Below are positions 9,113 through 19,587 of a DNA stretch of 64,000 nucleotides, piece after piece. The notes below the pieces were generated by a model that worked only from the letters and a program-made list of their open reading frames with translations, made no database searches and was not told the DNA's origin. Source of the DNA: Nitrospirillum amazonense (GTDB lineage: Bacteria > Pseudomonadota > Alphaproteobacteria > Azospirillales > Azospirillaceae); assembly GCF_007828035.1 (NCBI RefSeq), contig NZ_VITV01000001.1, positions 558,001 to 622,000 of the forward strand, given 5' to 3'. Each line of letters opens with the position of its first letter. Position 1 is the stretch's first letter. The translations under genes and the position numbers were made by a program.

Positions 9113-10300
9113 ATGAGCGCTTCCCCCGCCCGGTCCACTCTCGACAGCTTGCATCACGCCCATGGGATGGGCGTGGGCGCCGTGCTGCCTGACTGGCCGC
9201 CCCTGACCGGGACGGAGGTGGCGGCCCTGCTGCGCCATTACCCCGATGTGGGCGCGGTGCGCGGCATCCTCAGCCATAGCCCGCGCCCCTTCTCCGCCGC
9301 CTCGGTGGTGGCGACGGCGGGTGGCGCCCGCCCGGCGGTGTTCGTGAAGCGCCACCATGCCCGGGTGCGGACCGCCGCCCAGCTGGAGGATGAGCACGCC
9401 TTCATGGACCATCTGCGCCGGCGCGGCGCACCCCTAGGCGTGCAGATCTGTGATGTGCTGGCGACGGATAGGGGCGCCCGCGCCCTGACCCTGGGCGATT
9501 GGACTTATGAGGTCCATGGCCTGGCGCCGGGCCTGGATCTGTACCGGGACGCCCTGTCCTGGACGCCCTTCCGCGACCTGGGCCACGCGCGCGCCGCCGG
9601 CACCGCCCTGGCCCGCCTGCACCAGGCCTCGGAAGGGTTCAACCGGCCGCATCGCCGGGGCCAGGCCCTGGTGTCGGGCTTCACCCTGTTTTCCAGCGAC
9701 GACCCGCTGGCGGCCATGGCGGACTATGTGGCGGCCCGCCCGGCGTTGGCCGACTACCTGTCGACCCGCCCCTGGCGGCGCGACACCCAGCGCCTGCTGC
9801 TGCCCTTCCACGACGCGCTGCGGCCGTACCTGGACCGGTTGCCGGCCCTATGGACGCACAACGACCCGCACGCGTCCAATCTCACCTGGACGGATGCCGG
9901 CCCCACGGCCGGCGTGGCGGCGGTGCTGGACTTCGGCCTGGCCGACCGCACCACGGCCCTCTATGACCTGGCCACGGCCATCGAGCGCAACACGGTGGAA
10001 TGGCTGGCCCTGACGGAGGGGCGTCAGCCCGCCGTGCACCTTGACCAGGTGGCGGCGCTGATGGCGGGATACCATGCCGTCAGCCCCCTGGACGCGCCCC
10101 GGCGCCAGGCGCTGGCGGCCCTGTTGCCCCTGGTGCATGCGGAATTCGCCCTGGCGGAGACCGACTATTTCCACGGCGTCACGCACTCGGCGGAGAATGC
10201 CGGCCTGGCGTACGAGGGCTATTTCCTGAGCCACGCCGCCTGGTTCCACGGGGCCGACGGCCAGGGCCTGCTGGCCTTCATCCGTGACCTGACCCTGTAA
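9113..10300 (+). CDS. APH/choline-kinase-fold small-molecule kinase (ThiK-like candidate)
   Basis: A 395-residue protein of the aminoglycoside-phosphotransferase superfamily. The catalytic loop HNDPHASN (H249, D251, N256) and the metal-binding DFGLAD motif (D273) are intact, so it should transfer phosphate from ATP to a small alcohol. Families with this fold include choline kinase, thiamine kinase ThiK, methylthioribose kinase and aminoglycoside-resistance kinases. The position between an outer-membrane receptor (17-base gap) and a PnuC-family permease (25-base gap) argues for phosphorylating the imported compound to trap it in the cell. Thiamine is the best guess, because PnuC relatives (PnuT) carry thiamine and ThiK has this fold. 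The substrate remains an inference. Confidence 0.82.
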   Translation: MSASPARSTLDSLHHAHGMGVGAVLPDWPPLTGTEVAALLRHYPDVGAVRGILSHSPRPFSAASVVATAGGARPAVFVKRHHARVRTAAQLEDEHAFMDHLRRRGAPLGVQICDVLATDRGARALTLGDWTYEVHGLAPGLDLYRDALSWTPFRDLGHARAAGTALARLHQASEGFNRPHRRGQALVSGFTLFSSDDPLAAMADYVAARPALADYLSTRPWRRDTQRLLLPFHDALRPYLDRLPALWTHNDPHASNLTWTDAGPTAGVAAVLDFGLADRTTALYDLATAIERNTVEWLALTEGRQPAVHLDQVAALMAGYHAVSPLDAPRRQALAALLPLVHAEFALAETDYFHGVTHSAENAGLAYEGYFLSHAAWFHGADGQGLLAFIRDLTL

Positions 10301-10325
10301 CCCCGAACGGCGGCGCCCTTCCCCC

Positions 10326-10901
10326 ATGTCCCCCTTGGAAATCGTCGCCGTCATCGTCAGCGCACTGGCCGTCTGGACCACCACCCGCCGGTCCTTATGG
10401 TGCTGGCCCCTGGGCCTGGCCTCCGTCGCGCTCTATGGCGTGGTCTTCCTGGAGGCCAAGCTGTACTCCGACATGGCCTTGCAGGCCGTGTTCGGCGCCT
10501 TCCTAGCCTATGGCTGGGTGTGCTGGTGGCGGGGGGTGCGGGATGACGGCCAGGTGGTGGTGGCGCCGCTGAGCCTGAAAGCCGCCATCCTCGGCCTGGC
10601 CGCCGGCGGGATCGCCAGCGTCGCCCTGGGCCTGGCCATGGCCCGGTGGACCGATGCCTCCCTGCCCTATCTGGATGCCACCCTGGCCGGCTTCAGCCTG
10701 GTGGCGCAGTACTGGACGGCGCGCAAGCACATCGAGAACTGGTGGCTGTGGATCGCCGTCGACGTGGTCTATGTCGCCATGTACGTGGTCAAGGACCTGT
10801 ACCTGACCGCCGGCCTCTACGCCGCCTTCATCGTCTTGGCCATCGTTGGCCTGCGCAGCTGGCGGGTTGGGACGGAAGCACCAGCCGTGCAGCCTTTGTA
10901 A
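10326..10901 (+). CDS. pnuC: PnuC-family vitamin/nucleoside permease (nicotinamide riboside or thiamine)
   Basis: A 191-residue inner-membrane protein with about seven hydrophobic segments. The N-terminal WCWPLGLASVALYGVVF, the central QAVFGAFLAYGWVCW and the C-terminal ENWWLWIAVDVVYVAMYV followed by KDLYLTAGLYA are signature stretches of the Pnu family. These proteins are facilitators that depend on phosphorylation of the substrate inside the cell. PnuC takes nicotinamide riboside, PnuT thiamine, PnuX riboflavin. Here the partner is an APH-fold kinase rather than an NadR-type P-loop kinase, which favours a PnuT-like role. It is the last gene of the operon. A hairpin at 10917 follows, shared with the convergent gene. 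Confidence 0.88.
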   Translation: MSPLEIVAVIVSALAVWTTTRRSLWCWPLGLASVALYGVVFLEAKLYSDMALQAVFGAFLAYGWVCWWRGVRDDGQVVVAPLSLKAAILGLAAGGIASVALGLAMARWTDASLPYLDATLAGFSLVAQYWTARKHIENWWLWIAVDVVYVAMYVVKDLYLTAGLYAAFIVLAIVGLRSWRVGTEAPAVQPL

Positions 10902-10916
10902 CTTAAGTCTCGGACC

Positions 10917-10938
10917 AGCGGCATGGCCCCATGCCGCT
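10917..10938. terminator. Bidirectional hairpin after the PnuC-family gene
   Basis: Nine-base arms AGCGGCATG (10917-10925) and CATGCCGCT (10930-10938) with loop GCCC, between two convergent genes. There is no T-tract on either side, so termination is plausible but unproven. It lies directly beside the structured repeat copy at 10938-11040. Confidence 0.45.
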
Positions 10939-11040
10939 GTAGGCTGCGACGGCAGCCGCCGGAGGTTTCCGGGGAACGCAGTGGACTGGAAACTGAGGAC
11001 AAGCCCAGGCCGCGGATGCGGCCGCCCGGCGCCTGAGGGA
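10938..11040 (-). repeat. Structured 103-nt element, copy A
   Basis: On the minus strand this element starts at TCCCTCA, three bases past the TAG stop of the ACT-domain gene, and ends at CCTACA. It matches the plus-strand segment 28911-29013 at about 80 of 103 positions by eye, with two single-base indels. Two hairpins are visible: GGCCGC, loop ATCC, GCGGCC; and GGCTGC, loop CGTC, GCAGCC. A possible third stem pairs GTTTCC with GGAAAC around CAG-TCCA-CTG. Stem differences between the copies are compensatory. It may be a 3'-UTR RNA, a small RNA or a REP-like DNA element. Confidence 0.7.
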
Positions 11041-11043
11041 CGC

Positions 11044-11319
11044 CTAAATACTCCCTGCGACTTGATGCACGCCCACCACGCCGCGGAACAGGGCGGCCAC
11101 GCGCTCGCTGTAGGCCGAGGCGGTTTCGGGCAGCTGGATGTCCACCTCCAGCATGTCCTCGCCGGGAAGGTCCGCGCGGCGGCGGGCATAGACGTGCAGG
11201 GGCACGATGTCCAGGCGGGCCAGGGTGCCCATCAGGCGGGACAGCAGGCCGGGGCTGGCGTCGGCCGCCACCGACAGCATGACGGGGCTGGCGTTCGACG
11301 GCAGGGTCGCGGCGGTCAT
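11044..11319 (-). CDS. Small ACT-domain protein (IlvM/IlvN-like)
   Basis: A 91-residue protein made of one ACT-like domain. The pattern SPVMLSVAADASPGLLSRLM, then LARLDIVPLHVYARR, a second strand MLEVDIQL and a final VGVHQV fits the beta-alpha-beta-beta-alpha-beta fold. Such domains bind amino acids and regulate enzymes; the small size is close to the IlvM subunit of acetolactate synthase. No acetolactate synthase large subunit is nearby, so its partner is unknown. Its ATG overlaps the stop of the upstream gene (ATGA, 11316-11319), which implies translational coupling. The pair is divergent from an Lrp/AsnC regulator that may control it. Confidence 0.7.
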   Translation of the reverse strand: MTAATLPSNASPVMLSVAADASPGLLSRLMGTLARLDIVPLHVYARRRADLPGEDMLEVDIQLPETASAYSERVAALFRGVVGVHQVAGSI

Positions 11320-11675
11320 ACCCGGGTCTCCGGCAATCCTGCGACCGGCACGGCGGCGACGGCGACGGCACGGCGCACGGCGGCCTCGGCCGCATCGCCC
11401 TCATACCCGACGACGACGGCATGGGCCGTGGCCCAGGGCCGGCCGGCGCGGCGGTCGGCTTCCCCCCGATGGCGGGCCACCGACAGGGCGTAATCGATGG
11501 CGGCGTCCAGGCCGTCGGTATTTTCCAACGGGTCCAGGCGGCTCCAGTCGAGGGTCACGTCCACCGGGCCGGCGCGGTTCACGGCAAGGGCAACGAAACC
11601 ATCGCCGCTGCGCACCAACGTCAAGGTGGGATGCAGGACGGCATAGTCGGCGGGGGAGCAATCCAGGGGGGGCAT
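11316..11675 (-). CDS. Uncharacterised 119-residue protein coupled to the ACT-domain gene
   Basis: I do not recognise a family. The protein is soluble, without signal peptide or membrane helix. The first half has a strand-rich look (LTLVRSGDGFVALAVNRAG). The middle has a helical AIDYALSVARHRGEADRRAG segment and the end is an Ala/Val-rich stretch. Its coding frame overlaps the next start by four bases and its 5' end faces the Lrp/AsnC regulator across 138 bases, so the two-gene unit is probably one operon under that regulator. A role together with the ACT protein is inferred from the coupling only. Confidence 0.6.
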   Translation of the reverse strand: MPPLDCSPADYAVLHPTLTLVRSGDGFVALAVNRAGPVDVTLDWSRLDPLENTDGLDAAIDYALSVARHRGEADRRAGRPWATAHAVVVGYEGDAAEAAVRRAVAVAAVPVAGLPETRV

Positions 11676-11737
11676 GGCGGCGGCTCTTCAACAAATCGTG
11701 TTCCGATGAGAGCAACAATAGCGACCAAGGCGCGCAT

Positions 11738-11753
11738 AGTCTTTGCGAAGACT
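11738..11753. promoter_or_regulatory. Inverted repeat in the Lrp divergent promoter region (site 1)
   Basis: Perfect six-base arms AGTCTT and AAGACT around TGCG. It lies between the divergent unknown/ACT operon and the Lrp/AsnC gene, so it is a candidate operator or hairpin. Confidence 0.4.
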
Positions 11754-11760
11754 GTTCAAA

Positions 11761-11800
11761 ATCGCCATTATCAACATGACTCATGTTTTGATGCGGCGAT
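11761..11800. promoter_or_regulatory. Extended dyad in the Lrp divergent promoter region (site 2)
   Basis: Perfect core AACATGA-C-TCATGTT (11773-11787), flanked outside by ATCGCC (11761-11766) and GGCGAT (11795-11800), nearly on the same axis. A nested dyad this close to the regulator gene (start at 11814) is typical of an autoregulatory binding site. Lrp/AsnC proteins bind such dyads as dimers. Confidence 0.55.
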
Positions 11801-11813
11801 ATGGAGATGGATC

Positions 11814-12302
11814 ATGCGGCACAAGCTGGACGGGCTGGATTGGAAGATCCTGGACGTGCTGCAACAGGACGGCGCCGCCTCGGCCGCCGACGTGGGCGAC
11901 AAGGTTGGGCTGTCGCAATCGCCCTGCTGGCGCCGCATCCAGCGGCTGGAGGAGACAGGGCTGATCCGCCAGCGCGTGGCCCTGCTGGACCGGCGGGAAC
12001 TGGGCCTGAACTTCCTGGTCTTCGCCCATGTTAAGCTGGAGGCGCACGCCGGCGACAGCCTGGACGCCTTCCGCCGCGCCATCGCCGACATACCGGAGGT
12101 GCTGGAGTGCTTCGTGCTGATGGGCCAGGTGGATTTCCTGCTGCGCATCGTCGCCAAAGACGTCGAGGCCTATGAAGCCCTGTTCTTCAAGAAGCTGTCG
12201 CAGTTGCCCGGCGTGCGCGAAATAAATTCGATGATGGCAGTGTCGACCGTCAAGGAGACGACTGCACTGCCGTTGGGGCAGCTGCGCGCTGAATTGGGGT
12301 AG
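11814..12302 (+). CDS. Lrp/AsnC-family transcriptional regulator
   Basis: A 162-residue regulator of normal family length. The N-terminal winged helix-turn-helix covers about residues 1-60 (LDGLDWKILDVLQQDG, then VGLSQSPCWRRIQRLEETG as recognition helix and wing). The C-terminal RAM/ACT-like effector domain follows (LVFAHVKLEAH through the FVLMGQVDFLLRIVAKD and FKKLSQLPGVREINSMMA stretches). These proteins sense amino acids. GGAGA seven bases before the ATG at 11814 supports the start; the longer frame upstream lacks such a site. It is divergent from the ACT-domain operon and sits beside two inverted repeats, so autoregulation and control of that operon are likely. Confidence 0.92.
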   Translation: MRHKLDGLDWKILDVLQQDGAASAADVGDKVGLSQSPCWRRIQRLEETGLIRQRVALLDRRELGLNFLVFAHVKLEAHAGDSLDAFRRAIADIPEVLECFVLMGQVDFLLRIVAKDVEAYEALFFKKLSQLPGVREINSMMAVSTVKETTALPLGQLRAELG

Positions 12303-12361
12303 TCCAGGCAGGGGGCCTTGACCATCTGACCGGGCAATTCCATTCGCCGGGCGTGCTCATC

Positions 12362-13147
12362 ATGACCCCCAACCGCCGCACCGTCCTGTCATTCCTGATG
12401 GCGCTGTCCGCCGGTGGGGCGGGCGTGGCCCGGGCGCAGACATCGCTGGAGCCCGTCCGCATGCTGGTGCCGGAACTGCCGGTGCTGGGTGAGCGCGGCG
12501 CCGATGGCCAGGCCAGGGGGCTGGTGGTGGAACAGGCGCAGGCCATCCTGGACCGCGCGGGCATCCGCGCCACCGTCGAGCTGCTGCCGGTGGTGCGCGT
12601 GTATGCCGAGCTGGCGCGGGAACGGCCGCCGGGCGGTCCCAAGGTCTATGGCATGGTCGCCGTGCCCATCCGCGACCCGTACCGGGCCATCGTGCCCCTG
12701 GCCCTGACCATGGGGACGCAGCTGGTGGCGGTGGCGCGTCAGGGGGTGACGCTGGCGAAGCCCGATGACCTGCGGACGGTGGGCCCGGTGGCCGTGACCG
12801 CCACGGGCACCCAGGCCCTGGTCCCAGTCATCCAGCAATATGGGATCACCGTGCAGACCGTGCCGTCCACGCTGAACGGCCTGCGCATGATGGCCCACGG
12901 CCGGGTGAACGCCGTGATGGGCATCGCCTCCGTCATCGACGTGGTGGCGCGGGAAAACAACCTGACCGACCAGCTGGGCGACCGCGTGCAGGTCAGCGCC
13001 ATGGAGGCCTGGCTGTCCTGCGACCCCGCCACCCGCGACGCCCCCGAGACGGCGATCCTGCGGGACGCGGCCGAGGCCCTGTACCGTGAGGGCCGGCTGG
13101 ACGCGATCGCCCGCCAGCATTTCCAGAAGGCGGCGACGGGGAGCTGA
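12362..13147 (+). CDS. Periplasmic solute-binding protein, family-3-like
   Basis: A 261-residue exported protein. Residues 1-26 form a signal peptide with NRRTVLSFL followed by a hydrophobic run and ARA, possibly a Tat signal. The mature part has the layout of family-3 extracellular binding proteins: the VRMLVPELPVL opening strand, GLVVEQAQAILDRAGI, then a hinge with VGPVAVTATGTQ and the GRVNAVMGIASVIDVVAREN segment. No permease or ATPase genes adjoin it, so it may act alone or as a sensor component. I chose the ATG at 12362; a GTG nine bases upstream is possible. It is 59 bases after the Lrp gene on the same strand and might be co-transcribed. Confidence 0.72.
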   Translation: MTPNRRTVLSFLMALSAGGAGVARAQTSLEPVRMLVPELPVLGERGADGQARGLVVEQAQAILDRAGIRATVELLPVVRVYAELARERPPGGPKVYGMVAVPIRDPYRAIVPLALTMGTQLVAVARQGVTLAKPDDLRTVGPVAVTATGTQALVPVIQQYGITVQTVPSTLNGLRMMAHGRVNAVMGIASVIDVVARENNLTDQLGDRVQVSAMEAWLSCDPATRDAPETAILRDAAEALYREGRLDAIARQHFQKAATGS

Positions 13148-13166
13148 CGCCGTTTTCCCGGGCGCC

Positions 13167-13193
13167 CAAAGAATAAGGGCGACGGGATCGCCC
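13167..13193 (-). terminator. Terminator of ppdK
   Basis: On the minus strand GGGCGA, loop TCCCG, TCGCCC is followed by TTATTCTTT, 35 bases after the ppdK stop codon. Confidence 0.7.
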
Positions 13194-13227
13194 CCGCCGC
13201 CCTCAACCTTAGACGCGGAACCGCCGC

Positions 13228-15912
<2,685 letters not shown>

Positions 15913-16129
15913 GGTTCCTCACCCGATGAGTTCGGCGGAGCCGCGGCCGGTTCACTCATGGGCCGCCACTCGCCAGTTTCCCCGAAGTTTTTCACTGCGA
16001 TTTGTGTTTTTTCAGGGTCCGGTCAAGCCGGGCCCCGTTTTGTCACGCGTACTGAAATCAAAGCCTTGCAGACTATCCGGGCCAACGGAAGGGCCAAGAT
16101 TGTGACCGCACCCACGGTCCCGGGCGCCA

Positions 16130-16160
16130 AACGAAAACGGGGGCCGGTTTCCCGGCCCCC
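16130..16160 (-). terminator. Terminator of glyS
   Basis: Nine-base arms GGGGGCCGG (16139-16147) and CCGGCCCCC (16152-16160) around TTTC. On the minus strand the hairpin is followed by GTTTTCGTTT, starting six bases past the glyS stop. The rest of the gap to ppdK (15913-16129) shows no gene and should hold the ppdK promoter. Confidence 0.85.
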
Positions 16161-16165
16161 GCGAC

Positions 16166-18310
16166 TCACCCCTCGATGACCGAGAAGTCCGCCACATGGT
16201 TCAGCGTGCGACGGATACTGGCCAGCAGACGCAGCCGGTTGGCCCGCAAGGCCGGATCGTCGGCGTTCACCGTCACCTTGTCGAAGAAGGCATCCACCGG
16301 GCCGCGCAAGGACGCCAGGGCGGCCATGGTGCCCACATAGTCCTCGGCGGCCAGCGCCGGCTCCGACGCCGTGCGCGCGGCATCCAGCGCCGCCGCCAGC
16401 GCCTTTTCCTCATCCACCTGCAGCAGGGCGGGGTCGGGCACGCCGTCATGGGTGTGGCCGTCCTTCTTCTCCTCGATGCGCAGGATGTTGGCGGCACGGC
16501 GGAAGGCGGCCAGCAGGTTGGCGCCATCGTCGGTGTTGACGAAGCCGGCTAGCGCGTCCACGCGGGCCAGCAGGCGGACCAGGTCGCCCTCCGCCCGGCC
16601 GGCCCCTGTTCCATGAGAAAGTGCGGCCGCGATCAGGTCGTGGCGCACGCCCTTTTCGCGCAGGGCCACCACCAGGCGATCAGCGAAGAAGGCCAGCAAC
16701 TCGCCGTCCAGGGCGGCGTTGTCCAGGTTGAGCTGGCCGCGCGCCACCAGGAACAAGTCGCCGAGGTCCAGGCGCAGACCGTTTTCCACCACCAGGCGGA
16801 TGACGCCCAGGGCGGCACGGCGGAGGGCGTACGGATCGCGGGACCCCGTGGGCTTCTCATCGATGCCGAAGAACGCCACCAGGGTGTCGATCTTGTCGGC
16901 CAGCGCCACCGCCACGGAGACGGGGGCGGTGGGGCAGCTGTCGCTGGGGCCCAGGGGCTTGTAATGGTCGGCGATGGCCTCGGCCACGGCGGCGCTTTCG
17001 CCCTGCTCATAGGCGATGTAGCGGCCGACGATGCCCTGCACCTCGGGGAACTCACCCACCAGGCCGGTCACCAGATCGGCCTTGGCCAGGCGGGCGGCGC
17101 GGCGGGTGGCGTCCACGTCGGCATGGATGGCCCGCGCGATGACCGCCGCCAGGCCTTCCACCCGGTGGACCTTGGCCGCCGTGGTGCCCAGCTTGGCATG
17201 GAAGGTGATGTCGGCCAGCTTTTTGGCCTGGTCTTCCAGCGGCACCTTGCGGTCCAGGTCCCAGAAGAACTTGGCGTCCGACAGGCGGGCGCGCAGCACG
17301 CGCTCATTCCCGGCCACGACCGCCTTGCCGCCGTCCTCGGTGGTGCGGTTGGCCATCAGGATGAAGCGCGGCGCCAGCTTGCCGTCACTTGTCTCCAGGG
17401 CGAAATAGCGCTGATGGGTGCGCATGGAGGTGGTCAGCACCTCCGCCGGCACGTCCATGAAGGCCTGGTCGATGGTGCCGATCAGGCCCACCGGCCATTC
17501 CACCAGGCCCGCCACTTCCTCCAGCAGGCCGGGATCGTCGCGCAAGCTCAGGCCCTCGGCGGCGGCGAGCGCGTTGGCCTGTTCCAGGATGCGGGCCTTG
17601 CGCGCCTCACGGTCCAGCACGACGAAGGCGCCGGCCAGCTTTTGCTGGTAATCGGCGAAGTCGGTGATGGTCAGCACGTCGGGCGCCAGGAAGCGGTGGC
17701 CGCGCGTGGTGTTGCCGTAAGGCAGGGTGACGGCCGTGGGCTCGCCACCCAGGCAGACGTTGCCCTCCGACGCCTCGGGCGCCGGCTCGGCCGTCTTCAG
17801 GGTGAGGGAACCCGGTACCACCACGCCGTCGAACAGCGCTAGGATGGACTGCAGCGGCCGCACCCAGCGGAAGGTATTGCTGCCCCAGCGCATGGACTTG
17901 GGCCAGGGCAGTTCGCGGATGGCGGCGTCGATGATGCCCGGCAGGGCGTCGACCGTGGCCCCACCCGGCTTTTCCACCACGGCGAACCAGAACACGCCCT
18001 TGCCGGTGTCGCGCTGTTCGCACTGGTCCAGGCTGGTGAGGCCGGCGCCACGCAGGAAGCCCTGGACGGCGGCGTCGGGGGATCCCACGCGCGGGCCCTT
18101 GCGCTCATCCCGCACGTCGGCCTGGCGCACCGGCAAGCCGGTGACGGCCAGGGTCAGGCGGCGCGGGGTGGAATGGGCGATGGCATCGGTAAAGGCCAGG
18201 CCGGCGTCCGCCAGCTTGGTGGTCACCAGGCGCTTGAAGTCATCGGCCGCGCGCACCTGCATGCGGGCGGGGATTTCCTCGGAAAACAGCTCGATCAGCA
18301 GCTCGACCAT
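16166..18310 (-). CDS. glyS: Glycyl-tRNA synthetase beta subunit
   Basis: A 714-residue subunit of the alpha2beta2-type glycyl-tRNA synthetase; the beta chain binds and positions tRNA-Gly. The start [18 protein letters not shown] is the canonical N-terminus. Other landmarks are [32 protein letters not shown] and the HD-like region with [20 protein letters not shown] and [11 protein letters not shown]. The C-terminus holds the anticodon-binding-like region. It starts three bases after the glyQ stop, so the two subunits are co-translated from one message. Length is normal for the family. Confidence 0.98.
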   Translation of the reverse strand: MVELLIELFSEEIPARMQVRAADDFKRLVTTKLADAGLAFTDAIAHSTPRRLTLAVTGLPVRQADVRDERKGPRVGSPDAAVQGFLRGAGLTSLDQCEQRDTGKGVFWFAVVEKPGGATVDALPGIIDAAIRELPWPKSMRWGSNTFRWVRPLQSILALFDGVVVPGSLTLKTAEPAPEASEGNVCLGGEPTAVTLPYGNTTRGHRFLAPDVLTITDFADYQQKLAGAFVVLDREARKARILEQANALAAAEGLSLRDDPGLLEEVAGLVEWPVGLIGTIDQAFMDVPAEVLTTSMRTHQRYFALETSDGKLAPRFILMANRTTEDGGKAVVAGNERVLRARLSDAKFFWDLDRKVPLEDQAKKLADITFHAKLGTTAAKVHRVEGLAAVIARAIHADVDATRRAARLAKADLVTGLVGEFPEVQGIVGRYIAYEQGESAAVAEAIADHYKPLGPSDSCPTAPVSVAVALADKIDTLVAFFGIDEKPTGSRDPYALRRAALGVIRLVVENGLRLDLGDLFLVARGQLNLDNAALDGELLAFFADRLVVALREKGVRHDLIAAALSHGTGAGRAEGDLVRLLARVDALAGFVNTDDGANLLAAFRRAANILRIEEKKDGHTHDGVPDPALLQVDEEKALAAALDAARTASEPALAAEDYVGTMAALASLRGPVDAFFDKVTVNADDPALRANRLRLLASIRRTLNHVADFSVIEG

Positions 18311-18313
18311 GGT

Positions 18314-19228
18314 TCAGGCCCCCTTACCGGAAACGGGCCCAGGCAGGGTCCAGTCCACTTTCTTGTCGCCCTTGACCCACTCTTCGCAGCAGGCCTTGGC
18401 CAGGTTGCGGACGCGCAGGATGTAGCTCTGCCGCTCCACCACGGAAATGACGCCGCGCGCGTCCAGCAGGTTGAAGTTGTGCGAGGCCTTGACGCACTGC
18501 TCATAGGCCGGCCAAGCCAGGCCGCGCTTCAGCAGCTCGGCGCACTCATGCTCCGCGTCCTCGAAATGGCGCAGCAGCATGGCGGTGTCGGCAGCCTCGA
18601 AGTTATAGGCGCTCTGCTCCCGCTCATTGCGGTGATAGACGTCGCCGTACTTCACGCCCTGGCCGTTGAAGTCCAGGTCGTACACGTTCTCGACGTTCTG
18701 GATGTACATGGCCAGGCGTTCCAGGCCATAGGTCAGCTCCGCCGCCACCACCTCGCACTCGATGCCGCCGACCTGCTGGAAATAGGTGAACTGCGTCACC
18801 TCCATGCCGTCGCACCACACCTCCCAGCCCAGGCCCCAGGCGCCCAGCGTGGGGCTTTCCCAGTCGTCCTCGACGAAGCGGATGTCGTGCTGCGCCGGGT
18901 CGATGCCCACGCGGCGCAGGCTTTCCAGGTAAATCTCCTGCACGTTGGCCGGCGAGGGCTTCAGGATCACCTGGTACTGGTGATGCTGGTGCAGGCGGTT
19001 GGGGTTCTCGCCATAGCGGCCGTCCTTGGGCCGGCGCGACGGCTGCACGAAGGCGGCCCTCCACGGCGTGGCGCCCAGTGCGCGCAAGGTCGTGGAGGGG
19101 TGGAAGGTGCCGGCCCCCATCTCCATATCGTAAGGCTGGAGGATCAGGGCCCCCTGCTCCGACCAGAACTGGTGGAGCGTCAGGATAAGTCCCTGGAAAC
19201 TGAGCTTCGCCGCGCCTGAGGCCGCCAT
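18314..19228 (-). CDS. glyQ: Glycyl-tRNA synthetase alpha subunit
   Basis: A 304-residue class II aminoacyl-tRNA synthetase catalytic subunit that activates glycine. Typical landmarks are [59 protein letters not shown] and [18 protein letters not shown]. It is the first gene of the glyQS operon. The family length is usually about 290-310 residues. It is divergent from the APH/P-loop fusion gene, with a 359-base region between the starts. Confidence 0.98.
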   Translation of the reverse strand: MAASGAAKLSFQGLILTLHQFWSEQGALILQPYDMEMGAGTFHPSTTLRALGATPWRAAFVQPSRRPKDGRYGENPNRLHQHHQYQVILKPSPANVQEIYLESLRRVGIDPAQHDIRFVEDDWESPTLGAWGLGWEVWCDGMEVTQFTYFQQVGGIECEVVAAELTYGLERLAMYIQNVENVYDLDFNGQGVKYGDVYHRNEREQSAYNFEAADTAMLLRHFEDAEHECAELLKRGLAWPAYEQCVKASHNFNLLDARGVISVVERQSYILRVRNLAKACCEEWVKGDKKVDWTLPGPVSGKGA

Positions 19229-19587
19229 TGCCTGACCGTCTTCACCCTGGAAGGGCGGAAAAGGAACTTTTGGGGTTCGAAAACCCGTCCTCCCCGGCCC
19301 TTTGTTGCGTTGCGGCGCACCTTACAAGGCGGGCGAACCCCAAATCAAGGCGGCGACCGGCGCGTTTCCCGCATGTGGGCCCCGTTTTGACGCGGGTGTG
19401 ACACGCGTGTTCCGCAACGGAACGGGTGTGGGTCCCCGTATGCGGGTTCCGCAAAGAAACGGACGCACCGTCGCTTGATCCCGCTCAACGCGGCGGAACC
19501 GCCGGGGGGCCTATGCTTTTCCCCAAGAGAGCCCGTAGCACCCCATCGCCCGGGTTCCGCCTTTCCGCAATCAGGGAGTCTGCCGCG
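19229..19587. other. Divergent intergenic region glyQ / fusion kinase
   Basis: I see no gene. It should carry promoters for both flanking genes. The one clear structure is the inverted repeat GTTCCG-CAA-CGGAAC at 19409-19423, with a related GGGTTCCGCAAAG at about 19443. GGGAG lies nine bases before the ATG at 19588. Confidence 0.5.

Noticed and set aside
9113-10300. Aminoglycoside resistance gene
   Set aside because: The APH fold is shared by many metabolic kinases. Operon context with an outer-membrane receptor and PnuC-type permease favours a metabolic role.
19190-19205. Partial match to the structured repeat (CTGGAAACTGAG) inside glyQ
   Set aside because: Only about 12 bases match, it lies in coding sequence, and no flanking hairpins correspond.
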